The notes: generated by a model from the sequence alone, not told the origin. A stretch of 64,000 nucleotides of DNA from CALHVX01 sp964640725 (GCA_964640725.1 CAZXIJ010000015.1:1-64000), one strand, 5' to 3'. Counted from the stretch's first letter, positions 35,501 to 43,558 are shown. Translations and numbers: made by a program.

Positions 35501-37218
35501 TGCCCCGGTCAAGCTGGAGCAATTACGATCAGGAGCTGATTTCGCCCGGCGGGGGCGTGTTCTCGAGGACCCAGAAGTCCATCACCATCACCAAGCCGAT
35601 GCAGGCCGCGTTCGACATCGAAGCGAGCAGCCTCACCGGTGACGAGCTCATCCGGGCGCTGCTCAAGGCCCCCGTGGATCTCCTCTGGAACGGCGGCATC
35701 GGCACCTATGTCAAAGCCAGCAGCGAGGCTAACGCCGAGGTCGGCGATCGCACCAACGACACGCTGCGCCTGAACGGCTCAGAGCTTCGTGCCCGGGTCG
35801 TCGGCGAAGGCGGCAACCTTGGCCTGACGCATCTGGGCCGCATCGAGTACGCCGCGCACGGCGGCTTGATCAACGCCGACTTCATCGACAACGCCGCGGG
35901 GGTCGACTGCAGCGATCACGAGGTCAACCTCAAAATCCTGCTCGGCGCGGCCCAGGATGAGCGACTGATCTCGCCGTCGGAGCGGGACGAACTGCTGCGC
36001 GGCGAAGAAGACGCGATCGCCGAGCTGGTCCTGGCCAACAATTTCGTGCAGGCCCGCTGCCTGGCCCTGGCACGGGCCCATGCCATTGGCCGGGAGGACG
36101 AATACAACCGGCTCGCGCAAACGCTGGAAAGCACCATGGCCTTCGACCGTGGCGAAGCAGATTTCCCATCAGAAGAAATACTGGACGAGCGACGCCGCAA
36201 CAGCGCCGGGCTGCACCTGCCCGAGCTGTCGACGCTGCTCGGCTACGCCAAGCTCCTGCTGAAGGAACAGCTGCTGGCCGAGGGGTTTGCGCCGGAGCCG
36301 GCCCTGGCTGCCCTCGCCCGGCAGGAGTTTCCAGCCGCCCTGGCGGACCGCTTCGCCGATCAGATTCCCGATCATCGGCTGCATGATGCGATCGCAATCA
36401 CCGTGCTGACCAATGACGTGGTCGGCTACGGCGGCATCACCTTCGTCAGCCGCATCATGGCTTTCGTCGGCTGCGAAGCGCAAGACGCGGTGCGCGCGTA
36501 CTGGACCTGCGCACGCCTGTTCCGCTTTCCCGAACGCATGAACTGGGCGGACAGCTGCGATGCCGAACCGGCGGCGCGTACGGACCTCATGCTGGATCTG
36601 GTTCGCCTGATGCGACGCAGCGTGCGGTGGCTGATCCGCAGGCATCGCACGGCGCTGGAGCCCGCTGCGCTGATCGAGCGTTACCAGCCGCCGGTCGATG
36701 CCCTGCTCGAGCAGCCGGAAACGCTGTTCTTCAGTCGCAGGCAGCAGGAACGCTATCTGGCACGGCAACCGCAGTTCGCAGCAGCGGCAGAGGCACCGCC
36801 GGCCATCGCCGCCGGGTTTGAGCTGTTTGATGCTCTGGCGGTGGCAGAGCTGGCCGCGCGTACCGGGGCAGACCCGCAGCAGGCCGGGCCCATCTACCAG
36901 GCCGTCGGCGAACACATGCAGCTGGATCGCCTGGGCGCGTTCCTGGCGGACTACGACGCCAGCGGCCACTGGCGTGCCATGGAGCGGGACGCGCTGCTGG
37001 ACGATCTGTGCGAGCAGCAGCTGGCCGTGGCGGCCCAGGTCCTCGCGGAGGGCCAGTCAGTAACAGAGTGGGCAGCTGCGAACGCGGCGCTCATGACCCG
37101 CTGGGACCGCACCATGGATGCGGTGTCTCTGACGCCCGACATGGAGTTTGCAGGCCTGTCGATGACCGTGCGCAAACTGGTCGATCTGCTCTCCAGCCAT
37201 CGACCGGAAAGCGCCTAG
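32521..37218 (+). CDS. NAD-specific glutamate dehydrogenase, large (180-kDa) type, 1565 aa
   Basis: Oxidatively deaminates glutamate to 2-oxoglutarate. Length and layout fit the large L-GDH class: long N-terminal regulatory region with ACT-like segments, then the catalytic core with GVHLRSSQVARGGIRWSDR, IVPNGAKGGFVAKR (catalytic Lys region), VGIGDMGGDVFGNGML (Rossmann loop) and NGGIGTYVKASSEANAEVGDR, and a long helical C-terminus. Start ATG 32521; TTG 32509 is possible. The upstream divergent gamma-glutamyltransferase gene and a downstream 11-bp repeat bracket it. Confidence 0.96.
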   Translation: MSSQDYGAAIAAQLIKGSVAAEQSLLLAFAQEFWRGVQKEDLEGRTLAADVGLTQDAFDAFTRFQPEAPQIEWLPGATDDQALLRILHPDMPFITDSVLMALQRADVSLRYLHNVTLAFERDEAGRPHRLPTSGRDHGQAPKETLIYIELHALSEPRRMAVADDLADTLADVREVVADHEAMLERAQDLAAELTRRGGAETMETASFLNWLREDHFTFLGFRSFSFEGGAIEQVPDSALGMLRSRRPATRRELSDLKDSTRDFLLEPTPVSFSKAGTPSRVHRPTYPDYIGIKRFDASGRVIGEDGFLGLYTSPVYRMDPATIPVVRRKVSWVMQESGYLMGSYDAKALRQVLNTYPRDELLQTPRERLLDTATAIAHIHERRLTRVFLWRGRYGMFYNCMVYMPRDALSTRVRMGIQQLLCKRLGALDVEFELFFSESVLVRLQYILRVDPVANVDFDREGLEAEVLALASDWQGELRAVLQATPAGVHRLAFADGFASDYQERFSQQVASYDIDQLLALRDSDDLRVRFYRPEAEGETTEGAHEIQLKLFRRGDTLPLSRIVPMLEHFGLEVRSEHPYHVDTGDESYSIQDLKVASDSPLPLESVGDLFEQAFSAVWQGLAESDALNSLVISEHLHWQQIALLRSYARYMKQAAYGFEQAFIEQTVLKHSPAAKLLMAHFEHRLDPRQQLSSQDDAFRAYLNQIELLNEDQVLRRLYELVQATVRTNYFADRHDPGLVVHKLAARELPELPEPRPLFEIYAYSPDFEGVHLRSSQVARGGIRWSDRQEDYRTEVLGLVKAQIVKNAVIVPNGAKGGFVAKRSTDPDAGINAYRRFITAALSITDNLKDGQIVPPQGVYRRDDDDPYFVVAADKGTATFSDTANDIAKEHGFWLGDAFASGGSVGYDHKKMGITAKGAWISVQRHLRSLGLDPQTEPFTVVGIGDMGGDVFGNGMLRSEQTRLLAAFNHLHIFVDPDPDPASSFAERQRLFALPRSSWSNYDQELISPGGGVFSRTQKSITITKPMQAAFDIEASSLTGDELIRALLKAPVDLLWNGGIGTYVKASSEANAEVGDRTNDTLRLNGSELRARVVGEGGNLGLTHLGRIEYAAHGGLINADFIDNAAGVDCSDHEVNLKILLGAAQDERLISPSERDELLRGEEDAIAELVLANNFVQARCLALARAHAIGREDEYNRLAQTLESTMAFDRGEADFPSEEILDERRRNSAGLHLPELSTLLGYAKLLLKEQLLAEGFAPEPALAALARQEFPAALADRFADQIPDHRLHDAIAITVLTNDVVGYGGITFVSRIMAFVGCEAQDAVRAYWTCARLFRFPERMNWADSCDAEPAARTDLMLDLVRLMRRSVRWLIRRHRTALEPAALIERYQPPVDALLEQPETLFFSRRQQERYLARQPQFAAAAEAPPAIAAGFELFDALAVAELAARTGADPQQAGPIYQAVGEHMQLDRLGAFLADYDASGHWRAMERDALLDDLCEQQLAVAAQVLAEGQSVTEWAAANAALMTRWDRTMDAVSLTPDMEFAGLSMTVRKLVDLLSSHRPESA

Positions 37219-37220
37219 CC

Positions 37221-37367
37221 AGCGGCTCGCCAGCGGCTCGCCAACGGCTNNNNNNNNNNNNNNNNNNNNNNNNNNNNNNNNNNNNNNNNNNNNNNNNNNN
37301 NNNNNNNNNNNNNNNNNNNNNNNNNNNNNNNNNNNNNNNNNNNNNNNNNCGGCTCGCCAACGGCTAG
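37221..37367. repeat. 11-bp tandem repeat with assembly gap between convergent genes
   Basis: Copies of AGCGGCTCGCC (two perfect at 37221-37242, then AACGGCT at 37243) run into 100 N (37250-37349) and resume as CGGCTCGCC AACGGCTAG. The last copy overlaps the stop codon of the minus-strand gene ending at 37364. A minisatellite here probably caused the assembly break; copy number is unknown. Confidence 0.85.
37250..37349. other. Assembly gap (100 N) in an intergenic tandem repeat
   Basis: Exactly 100 N flanked on both sides by the same 11-bp repeat unit, so a repeat collapse of unknown length. Confidence 0.97.
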
Positions 37368-37834
37368 CGACAGGCGGCAAGCACTCGGCTAATGGCCCGG
37401 GACGAGCCGCGCAGCGATACGGGCACGGCCTCAAAGCCTTCCGGGCCGACAGGCCGATAAAGGGTCGCGGCCTGAGCGTTTCTGAGTCCGCGCAGGAGCG
37501 GGAGCCAGTCCGCTGCAGGGGCGGTCAGCGCCAGCCGGGTGGCACTGGCTGGCCAGGACAGGGCCTGCGGCGGTGCCTCGTCCAGGCTGATCTCAGGCAG
37601 ACGCTGTTCCGGCAGAGGCACACCGTCGCCAAACACCAGACGCAGATCCAGAGCGGCGGCACTGCTCCAGCAGCGGACGAAGAGCCGGGCCGGACCCGCA
37701 GCAGAGGTGGCCACCGCAATGGTACCGGCGGCAAAGGGGTCGTCGCGCTCCTCAAAGGTCCAGCTGTCAGCATGGCCTGCGGCCGCGAGCATGGCCGCGG
37801 CCAGCATGGCCGGTAGGCGTACACAGATTCCCAT
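37364..37834 (-). CDS. Small secreted protein of unknown function, 156 aa
   Basis: The signal peptide MGICVRLPAMLAAAMLAAAGHA is followed by a ~130-residue mature domain containing RDDPFAAGTIAVATSAAGPARLFVRCW and an FGDGVPLP turn. That pattern faintly resembles the VasI-like domain, but no type VI genes are nearby, so I leave function open. ATG 37834 with AAGG eight bases upstream is preferred over longer starts that would bury the signal peptide. Its stop lies within the 11-bp repeat. Confidence 0.6.
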   Translation of the reverse strand: MGICVRLPAMLAAAMLAAAGHADSWTFEERDDPFAAGTIAVATSAAGPARLFVRCWSSAAALDLRLVFGDGVPLPEQRLPEISLDEAPPQALSWPASATRLALTAPAADWLPLLRGLRNAQAATLYRPVGPEGFEAVPVSLRGSSRAISRVLAACR

Positions 37835-38004
37835 CGTCTTTACCTTGATCACAGCCCGGACAGGGTAACGGCCTGGCAAACTCATCGCCATGGGCCGTGT
37901 CTCACCTTAAGATGGGTGCGTCATGCCCGGGACCGCAGATCCCGGCATTTTTGCCATGCCCTGCCGGATACTCTGCACCGGTGATCACGCCGCCCAGCCG
38001 GCAC

Positions 38005-38010
38005 AAGGAG
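38005..38010 (+). promoter_or_regulatory. Ribosome binding site fixing the GTG start at 38017
   Basis: AAGGAG six bases before GTG 38017. The frame is open 120 bases further upstream with an ATG, but the perfect site here and the start of nitroreductase-like sequence choose the GTG. Confidence 0.8.
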
Positions 38011-38016
38011 CGCCCT

Positions 38017-38682
38017 GTGACGCAATTGAATCTCAGCAACGACGAGCTGCTTGCAACAACCCGCGCGGTTCGCAAGCGTCTCGACTTTACCCGCGAAGTG
38101 CCGAAGGAAATGCTCATCGAGTGCCTGGAACTCGGCCTGCAGGCCCCGAGCGGCTCCAATGCGCAAACCTGGCAATTCGTGTTCGTGACGGACAAGGACA
38201 AGATCGCCCAGATTGGCGAGCTCTACCGGCAGGCCTTCGCCGGCTACGCGGCCAGCGACATGGCCGCCAGCCAGCAGCACGCCGACGACAAGGACCTGCA
38301 TGCCGTGGCGCAACGGGTGCAGAGCTCTGCTCAGTACCTGGCAGACCATATGCACGAAGTGCCGGCCATGTTGATTCCCTGTTACATGGGCCGCCTCGAA
38401 GCTGTTCCGGCGGCGGCGATGAACATGTCGCAGGCCAGCACCCTGGGCTCAGTGATCCCGGCTGTCTGGAGCTTCATGCTCGCTGCGCGCGCTCGCGGCA
38501 TCGGCACCTGCTGGACCACCCTGCACCTGGGTCACGAGAAAGCCGTTGCAGACATCCTGGGCATCCCCTACGACGAGGTCACCCAGATCGCACTGATTCC
38601 CATCGGCTACACCAAAGGCACGGATTTCAAGATTGGCGCACGCAAGCCTTTAGAGAGCGTCACACACTTCAACAGCTGGTAG
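38017..38682 (+). CDS. Nitroreductase family FMN-dependent oxidoreductase, 221 aa
   Basis: Homodimeric flavoprotein family that reduces nitro, quinone or enone compounds with NAD(P)H. The FMN-binding Arg/Ser region is visible (TTRAVRKRLDFTREVPKEML, LGLQAPSGSNAQTWQFVFVTD), as is the later SFMLAARARGIGTCWTTLHL and GYTKGTDF. Size is normal. GTG start with a strong ribosome site. It stands alone, convergent with the S9 peptidase gene; the 72-base interval has only a weak GC-rich hairpin. Confidence 0.9.
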   Translation: MTQLNLSNDELLATTRAVRKRLDFTREVPKEMLIECLELGLQAPSGSNAQTWQFVFVTDKDKIAQIGELYRQAFAGYAASDMAASQQHADDKDLHAVAQRVQSSAQYLADHMHEVPAMLIPCYMGRLEAVPAAAMNMSQASTLGSVIPAVWSFMLAARARGIGTCWTTLHLGHEKAVADILGIPYDEVTQIALIPIGYTKGTDFKIGARKPLESVTHFNSW

Positions 38683-38754
38683 CCGGCGCCTTTTGGCGGC
38701 GCTCCAGGAGCGGCCCGGCGCTCGTCGGACCGCACCGCCGCCATTTCGGGGCGG

Positions 38755-40857
38755 CTAGCTTTCGCCCAGGGCAGCGTCCTCTTGCAGCGCCTCGGCCAGC
38801 CCGGGAACCACATCTGCGCCATGCAGCACTTCGACGCTGCTGCCTTGGAAGTCAGCGCCGATCGGTTGGTAAGTTCCCCCGAGACATTGACTCAGGAACG
38901 CTTCCGTTGTCGCAAAGAAAGACAGCCGGTTTTCGGGGCGGGCAAAGCCGTGGCCTTCGTCGGGATAGTTCAGGTAGGTCACCGACGCACCGCGCTTCGC
39001 CATGGCCGCGACCAGCTGGTCAGACTCCAGCTTGGTCACTCGCGGATCATTCTGTCCCTGGCCAATCAGCAAAGGCGCACGAATATCCGCCACACGGGTA
39101 ATGGGTGAGCGCGCCAGCATATCTGACCGGTCAGCGCTGACCGTCGGGTCGCCAACGAATTTGAACCAGCTGTTCGCAAGGAACGGTGCCCAGTAGGCCG
39201 GGAAACTCTCGACCAGGGTCACCAGGCTCGAAGGACCGACGATGTCGACGCCGCAGGCAAAACGATCCGGCGTAAAGCTCACGCCGACCAGCGTCGCATA
39301 GCCCCCGTAGGAACCGCCCATGATGGCGACCCGGTCGGGCAAGGCGATCGCGCCGTCCACAGCCCAGCTGACGACGTCGAGCAGGTCGTTATGCATCGCG
39401 CCTGCGAACTCGCGCACCGCGGCGTTGGTGAAGTTTTTGCCAAAGCCCGTCGAGCCGCGGTAGTTGACGCTGAGCACCGCGTAACCGCGATTCGCAAGCC
39501 ATTGGTGAACCGAGTTGTAACCATAGCTGTCCCGGGCCCAGGGGCCGCCGTGAACATACAGCACCATGGGCAGCGGCTCCGCTGGCACGCCGTCGCCGTC
39601 CGGATCGCTACCCACGGGCAGCGTCAGGTAGGACACCAGCGGCACCCCGTCCCGGGCATCGATCACCCGCGACTGCATGCGCGCGAGCGGCTTGCCGACC
39701 AGCGCGGGCCGGACATCAAAGAGCTTTTCCAGGGTCGCGGGCGTAACGTCGTAGCGGTAGTACGCCAGCGGCGCAACGGACGAATCGACGGCCAGCAGCA
39801 GCGTTTCCGCCGTCTCGGTCATGGATACGATGCTGATGTCGCCATCGACCTGCTCGGCAATCGCCGCAAGCGTCGTCGCCATTCCATCATCGAGCGCTTG
39901 CCAGCGGCGCCGCTCATACTCGGAGGCGAAAGCCAAGGGCACTTTGCTGCGGGGGTGCTGGATGAGCGTCTGGATGTCCGCCCGGGGATCCGCGGCCAGC
40001 ACTTCCGTGTCGCCCGTGGCCAGGGTCATGGCCGTCAACGCCGCGGTATCGCGATCGCGACTGTCGATCAGGAACACCTGCTCGTTGGTGGCATCAAAAC
40101 CTGCGACATAGGTGTTGAGCACGTCCTCGGCCGGTATCCGGAGAAACGGCGCCCAGCGGTCGCCGGTAAAACGCTCCCAGCGGGCGCCGCCTTCGGGCAA
40201 CTCCTGCGTGGCCAGCCGGGGCACAAGATCGTTATCGACGATGATGCTGCCGTAGCCGGGGTTTTCCAGCACGAGTTCCCGCTCGCCGCTGGCAATGTCC
40301 ACAAGATACAGGTCTGACAGCGCCGGCTCCCGGTCATTCAGGCCCACCAACACTTTGCCCGGGACCCGATCGCTCAGGCCCTCCAGCGTGGCCCGGACAC
40401 CGTCGGCCACCGGGGTGAGATCCCGCACTTGTCCCGCGCCGTCCGCCCGGGCGGCGTAGAGATGATGGTTCTCGTTGCCGCCCTGGTCCTGCAGATAGAG
40501 CAAATGCTCGCTGGACGGCGACCAGTAGTGCGCGCGAATGCCCCGGGAGCGATCCCGGGTCACCGCTCGGGCCGCGGCCGGATTGCTCGCCGGTGCTACA
40601 AAGACGTTCAACACGCCTTCATCGGGCGCCAGCCAGCTCAGATAGCGGCCGTCCGGGCTGATTCGGGCCTGGGTGCGGGACGGGTTGCCGAACACGGTGG
40701 CGCGGTCCAGCAGGCCCGGCGCCGCAGCGCCGCCCTGCGTGCCGGTCGCCGCGCAGCCGCCAATCACGACCACAGCGAGCAGCGCTGGAATCAGCACCGC
40801 GGCAACGGATGCGCGGTTTCGGAGGCGTTTTGAGGCGAGAGCAGATGGCTTTATCAT
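38755..40857 (-). CDS. S9 family prolyl-oligopeptidase-like lipoprotein, 700 aa
   Basis: The signal sequence ends in lipobox IGGC (Cys35), so it is a lipid-anchored envelope peptidase. A beta-propeller region (PDGRYLSWLAPDEG and later blades) precedes an alpha/beta-hydrolase domain with VLYVHGGPW, nucleophile Ser in GGSYGG, Asp in GQGQNDPRV and His in DEGHGF, the complete S9 triad. Such enzymes cleave small peptides, often after alanine, proline or acyl-amino acids. ATG 40857 is chosen because the signal peptide begins there; the upstream open frame is not credible. Confidence 0.92.
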   Translation of the reverse strand: MIKPSALASKRLRNRASVAAVLIPALLAVVVIGGCAATGTQGGAAAPGLLDRATVFGNPSRTQARISPDGRYLSWLAPDEGVLNVFVAPASNPAAARAVTRDRSRGIRAHYWSPSSEHLLYLQDQGGNENHHLYAARADGAGQVRDLTPVADGVRATLEGLSDRVPGKVLVGLNDREPALSDLYLVDIASGERELVLENPGYGSIIVDNDLVPRLATQELPEGGARWERFTGDRWAPFLRIPAEDVLNTYVAGFDATNEQVFLIDSRDRDTAALTAMTLATGDTEVLAADPRADIQTLIQHPRSKVPLAFASEYERRRWQALDDGMATTLAAIAEQVDGDISIVSMTETAETLLLAVDSSVAPLAYYRYDVTPATLEKLFDVRPALVGKPLARMQSRVIDARDGVPLVSYLTLPVGSDPDGDGVPAEPLPMVLYVHGGPWARDSYGYNSVHQWLANRGYAVLSVNYRGSTGFGKNFTNAAVREFAGAMHNDLLDVVSWAVDGAIALPDRVAIMGGSYGGYATLVGVSFTPDRFACGVDIVGPSSLVTLVESFPAYWAPFLANSWFKFVGDPTVSADRSDMLARSPITRVADIRAPLLIGQGQNDPRVTKLESDQLVAAMAKRGASVTYLNYPDEGHGFARPENRLSFFATTEAFLSQCLGGTYQPIGADFQGSSVEVLHGADVVPGLAEALQEDAALGES

Positions 40858-40950
40858 GGCAGGTCTGTAGCGGGCGCTGCTGCGCGATGAGCGCATCCTC
40901 GCCCGCTTGGCGAGGGCTGGCAAGCAACCCATATTCAGAGGCCAATACCC

Positions 40951-41409
40951 ATGACTGAACGCTTTTCTGCCGGGCCCCGAGGCGCCATGAGCCGCCACAG
41001 CGGCGCGCTCCTGCTCCTGGCAGCCCTGCTCGCGACGCCCAGTGCCCGCAGCCACCACGCCTTCGGCGCCGAGTTCGATCCCAACCGCCCCCTGGTGCTG
41101 ACCGGACCGGTGACCAAGGTCGAGTGGGTCAATCCGCACGCCTGGATCCATCTGGAGGTCACCCAGGAGGACGGCAGCAAAGAAAACTGGATGGTCGAAG
41201 GCGGCACGCCCAACACGCTGCTGCGTCGCGGCCTGAACAAGCGCTCGCTGACGCCGGGCACCGTCATCGTGGTCGACGGGTATCAGTCCAAGGACCGTTC
41301 GAATCGGGCCAACGGCCGGGACATCACCTTCACGGACGGGCGCAAGATCTTCATGGGGTCCTCCGGCACCGGCGCGCCGAAGGACGGCCGCGACCCGACA
41401 GAAGGTTAG
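40951..41409 (+). CDS. DUF6152 family secreted protein, 152 aa
   Basis: A signal peptide ending at SARS is followed by HHAFGAEFDPNRPLVLTGPVTKVEWVNPHAWIHLEV, the characteristic start of DUF6152 proteins, a small OB-like periplasmic family with no known function. ATG 40951 or ATG 40987 could be used. It faces the S9 peptidase divergently, 93 bases apart, and its end converges with rdgC. Confidence 0.85.
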   Translation: MTERFSAGPRGAMSRHSGALLLLAALLATPSARSHHAFGAEFDPNRPLVLTGPVTKVEWVNPHAWIHLEVTQEDGSKENWMVEGGTPNTLLRRGLNKRSLTPGTVIVVDGYQSKDRSNRANGRDITFTDGRKIFMGSSGTGAPKDGRDPTEG

Positions 41410-41431
41410 CCGCTGCAGCGCGGGCGCCTGC

Positions 41432-42334
41432 TCAGGCGTAGCCGCCCTGCACTTTCTTAAGCATTCGGCACAGGCCGGCGATCGCGCCGGCCGTCAGAGC
41501 AATCTCTGCGTCGAGCCGCGCCAGCGGTTCCTCATCGGGCAGATCGTCCATGCCATCGGTGTCCAGCAGCTTGAGCTTGCGCAGGATCGCATCCCGATCC
41601 AGCACGCACCCCACCACCCCGTTGAACTCGATGCCCAGGCGATCGATGGCGAGCCCCGCCTGCACGTGCTTGCGGACCTGCGGGTCGCCCAGGTCCATGT
41701 CGAGCCAGCTGACGCTCGACTTGCCGTTCGCCGGATCCTGCATGCGGCACTCCCGGGACAAAGCCAGCTCCGTCGGCCCATCGCCCATGAAGACCCGCAG
41801 GAGCAACTCGCCGATCGGCCGCTTGAAAGCCAGCGGCGTGGCTTCCAGAGACCCGGCGGCAGCCCGGTACTGATCCAGAAACAGCTCCGCAACGGTATCG
41901 CTCGCGGTATCGATGGCCAGCAGGCGCTCGGACTTCAGGTACAGGCCCTGAACCCGGTCTGACTTGAGCAAAGCTTTCGGCAACAGGGTGTCGTAAACAT
42001 CTTCCTTCAGATCGCGCTTCTCTTTCCGGCCGGGCAAGCGCCCGGTACGCGCCTGAAACTGGCTCAGCCGCTCAGACAGGGCTTCGTTGACAGCAGCGGG
42101 CGGCAGCACTCGGGTCTGGTGGCGCAGCTGGAGCAGGTCGGCACCGGCCACGCGGCGGGCGAGCGGCGGATCTTCGCGTCCCTCGATCACCGGTTCCGGG
42201 GATTCCCAGCCGGCGCTTCGCTCGCTCAGGGAGCCGCAGGGCTGGAACAGGCCGTGACCGAGGATCCCGTGCAGGGCTTCCTCGGACTCGGGCCAACTGC
42301 TGTGAACGCGATACAGGCGAGCATTTCTGAACAC
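41432..42334 (-). CDS. rdgC: Recombination-associated protein RdgC, 300 aa
   Basis: RdgC forms a DNA-encircling dimeric ring that modulates RecA. Family features are clear: N-terminal MFRNARLYRVHSSW, RVLPPAAVNEALSERLSQFQARTGRLPGRKEKRDLKEDVYDTLLPKA, then LAIDTASDTVAELFLDQYR and QDPANGKSSVSWLDMDL. Length is typical. It is the last gene of a long minus-strand directon, 35 bases after msrA; cotranscription with redox genes is positional, not known biology. Confidence 0.96.
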   Translation of the reverse strand: MFRNARLYRVHSSWPESEEALHGILGHGLFQPCGSLSERSAGWESPEPVIEGREDPPLARRVAGADLLQLRHQTRVLPPAAVNEALSERLSQFQARTGRLPGRKEKRDLKEDVYDTLLPKALLKSDRVQGLYLKSERLLAIDTASDTVAELFLDQYRAAAGSLEATPLAFKRPIGELLLRVFMGDGPTELALSRECRMQDPANGKSSVSWLDMDLGDPQVRKHVQAGLAIDRLGIEFNGVVGCVLDRDAILRKLKLLDTDGMDDLPDEEPLARLDAEIALTAGAIAGLCRMLKKVQGGYA

Positions 42335-42369
42335 TGGGCGGACGGTCTCGGCGCAAACGGCCGCACATC

Positions 42370-43044
42370 TTACGGCTCGCCCCAGACCTCCGCCAGCCGT
42401 CCATCACGGCCGCAGCGCGTTCGGTAATATTTGTAGCGCACCGGGTTTTCCAGGTAGTAGTTCTGGTGGTAGTCCTCTGCGGGCGAGAACCCGGACTCCG
42501 GCAGCGCTCGCACTTCGGTCGCCACCGGCGCGCTGAATCGCGCAGCGACTGCCTTGAGGCTGGCCTGCGCTGCCGCACGCTGCGCCTCGTCGGCCACGAA
42601 AATGGCGGTGCGGTAGCTGTCGCCGCGATCGCAGAACTGGCCGCCGGCATCCAGCGGGTCGATGTTGCGCCAGAACACCTCGAGCAGCGCCTCGAAGCTG
42701 ACCTGCGCCGGGTCATAGGCCACTTGCACGACTTCAAGGTGCCCGGTACCGCCAGCCGTCACCTCCCGATAGCCCGGGTTTCGGCGAGCCCCGCCCGCAA
42801 AGCCCGAGCGGGTGTCGAGCACCCCGGGCAACGCATCAAAGGGCGGCTCCATGCACCAGAAGCAGCCGCCGGCAAACACGGCCACGGCGGCGCCTTCAGG
42901 CAGCGCGGCAGCGGCCGGCGCGCGGTCTGCGGCCGCCGGGCCTTCTGCCGAGCAGCCGCCGAGGGGCCACAGACCCATTGCCAGCACAGCAAGCCAGAAC
43001 ACGCGCGCGCTGCGCCAGAAAGGCACAGCGCTAAGCCGCGACAT
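42370..43044 (-). CDS. msrA: Peptide-methionine (S)-S-oxide reductase, lipoprotein form, 224 aa
   Basis: Repairs methionine-S-sulfoxide. The catalytic motif GGCFWCMEPPFD places the nucleophile at Cys61; GHLEVVQVAYDP, DPLDAGGQFCDRGDSYRTAIF and AEDYHQNYYLENP are family landmarks. A signal sequence with lipobox LGGC (Cys31) implies a lipid-anchored periplasmic enzyme, unlike cytosolic MsrA. ATG 43044 overlaps the end of the upstream AhpD-like selenoprotein by 14 bases, so the two are translationally coupled; an upstream in-frame start at 43098 would lie deep inside that gene. Confidence 0.95.
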   Translation of the reverse strand: MSRLSAVPFWRSARVFWLAVLAMGLWPLGGCSAEGPAAADRAPAAAALPEGAAVAVFAGGCFWCMEPPFDALPGVLDTRSGFAGGARRNPGYREVTAGGTGHLEVVQVAYDPAQVSFEALLEVFWRNIDPLDAGGQFCDRGDSYRTAIFVADEAQRAAAQASLKAVAARFSAPVATEVRALPESGFSPAEDYHQNYYLENPVRYKYYRTRCGRDGRLAEVWGEP

Positions 43045-43552
43045 GGGAACCCGGCGTTGGCAGCTGCGTGACGGGCATACTTTCCGGCTCCAGCCCAAGC
43101 ACGATCAGCACCTTCGACATACCGTGGTAGAGCGCGACGCCCAGGAGCAGCTCCATGATCTGAGCATCGTCAAACTGCTCACGCAGGGCTGCCTGCACTG
43201 CGGCAGTGGGCGGCTCGGGAAAATTCAGAAACGCATCTGTCAGCTGCAGCGCGGCAACCGCGTCCGGTGCCAGTCGCTGCTCATAGCCATCTTCGACCTT
43301 CTGCGCCGTGGCTTCATCCAGCCCCGCTGCACGAGCGGAGTCAAAACGGACCTGGCGTCAGAAGCCGCAGTCTGTGGTGCGCGCGTTGCGCAGCCGGGTC
43401 ATCTCCTTGAGCATCGCGTTCGTGCGCGGGCTCTGCCAGTAGGTCCCGTAGAGGCTGGAGAAATGGCCCATGACATCTGCCACGTGCGCGGTAATGTCGC
43501 CAAAGCCAGCACCGGTATCGGCAGCCTTGGAGAAACGGGGGGTGGTCGACAT
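43031..43552 (-). CDS. Predicted selenoprotein: carboxymuconolactone decarboxylase (AhpD-like) with CxxU motif, 173 aa
   Basis: Starts at ATG 43552 after a perfect AAGGAG. Residues 50-64 read EMTRLRNARTTDCGF and are followed by in-frame TGA at 43360-43358; the frame then continues for 108 codons to TAG 43033-43031. The downstream part (RQVRFDSARAAGLDEA, AALQLTDAFLNFPEP, AQIMELLLGVALYHGMSKVLIVLGLEPESM) is ordinary CMD/AhpD sequence. Family members have CxxC at this point, so TGA replaces the second redox Cys, giving Cys62-Gly-Phe-Sec65. A SECIS-like hairpin lies downstream. The product would be a thiol/selenol peroxidase-like or disulfide-exchange enzyme. Alternatives: nonsense mutation or base-call error of TGC/TGT. 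Confidence 0.82.
43322..43340 (-). promoter_or_regulatory. Candidate bacterial SECIS hairpin
   Basis: Minus-strand RNA CUCCGCU-CGUGC-AGCGGGG folds into a seven-pair stem (one G-U) with a five-base loop. The stem begins 17 bases and the loop 24 bases after the UGA. A G lies in the first two loop positions and the loop contains GU. These values fit the published general model for bacterial SECIS elements (loop 16-37 bases after UGA). The hairpin lies inside coding sequence, as is usual in bacteria. Confidence 0.55.
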
Positions 43553-43558
43553 GTTCTG

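Noticed and set aside
37221..37367. CRISPR-like or attachment-site repeat
   Set aside because: 11-bp head-to-tail units with no spacers, integrase or tRNA nearby.
37364..37834. Type VI secretion VasI homologue
   Set aside because: Resemblance is faint and no other type VI gene is in the window.
43336..43354. Smaller hairpin GGUC/GACU with loop CGUUUU right after the UGA
   Set aside because: Only four pairs, and the loop is too close to the UGA for the usual bacterial SECIS spacing.
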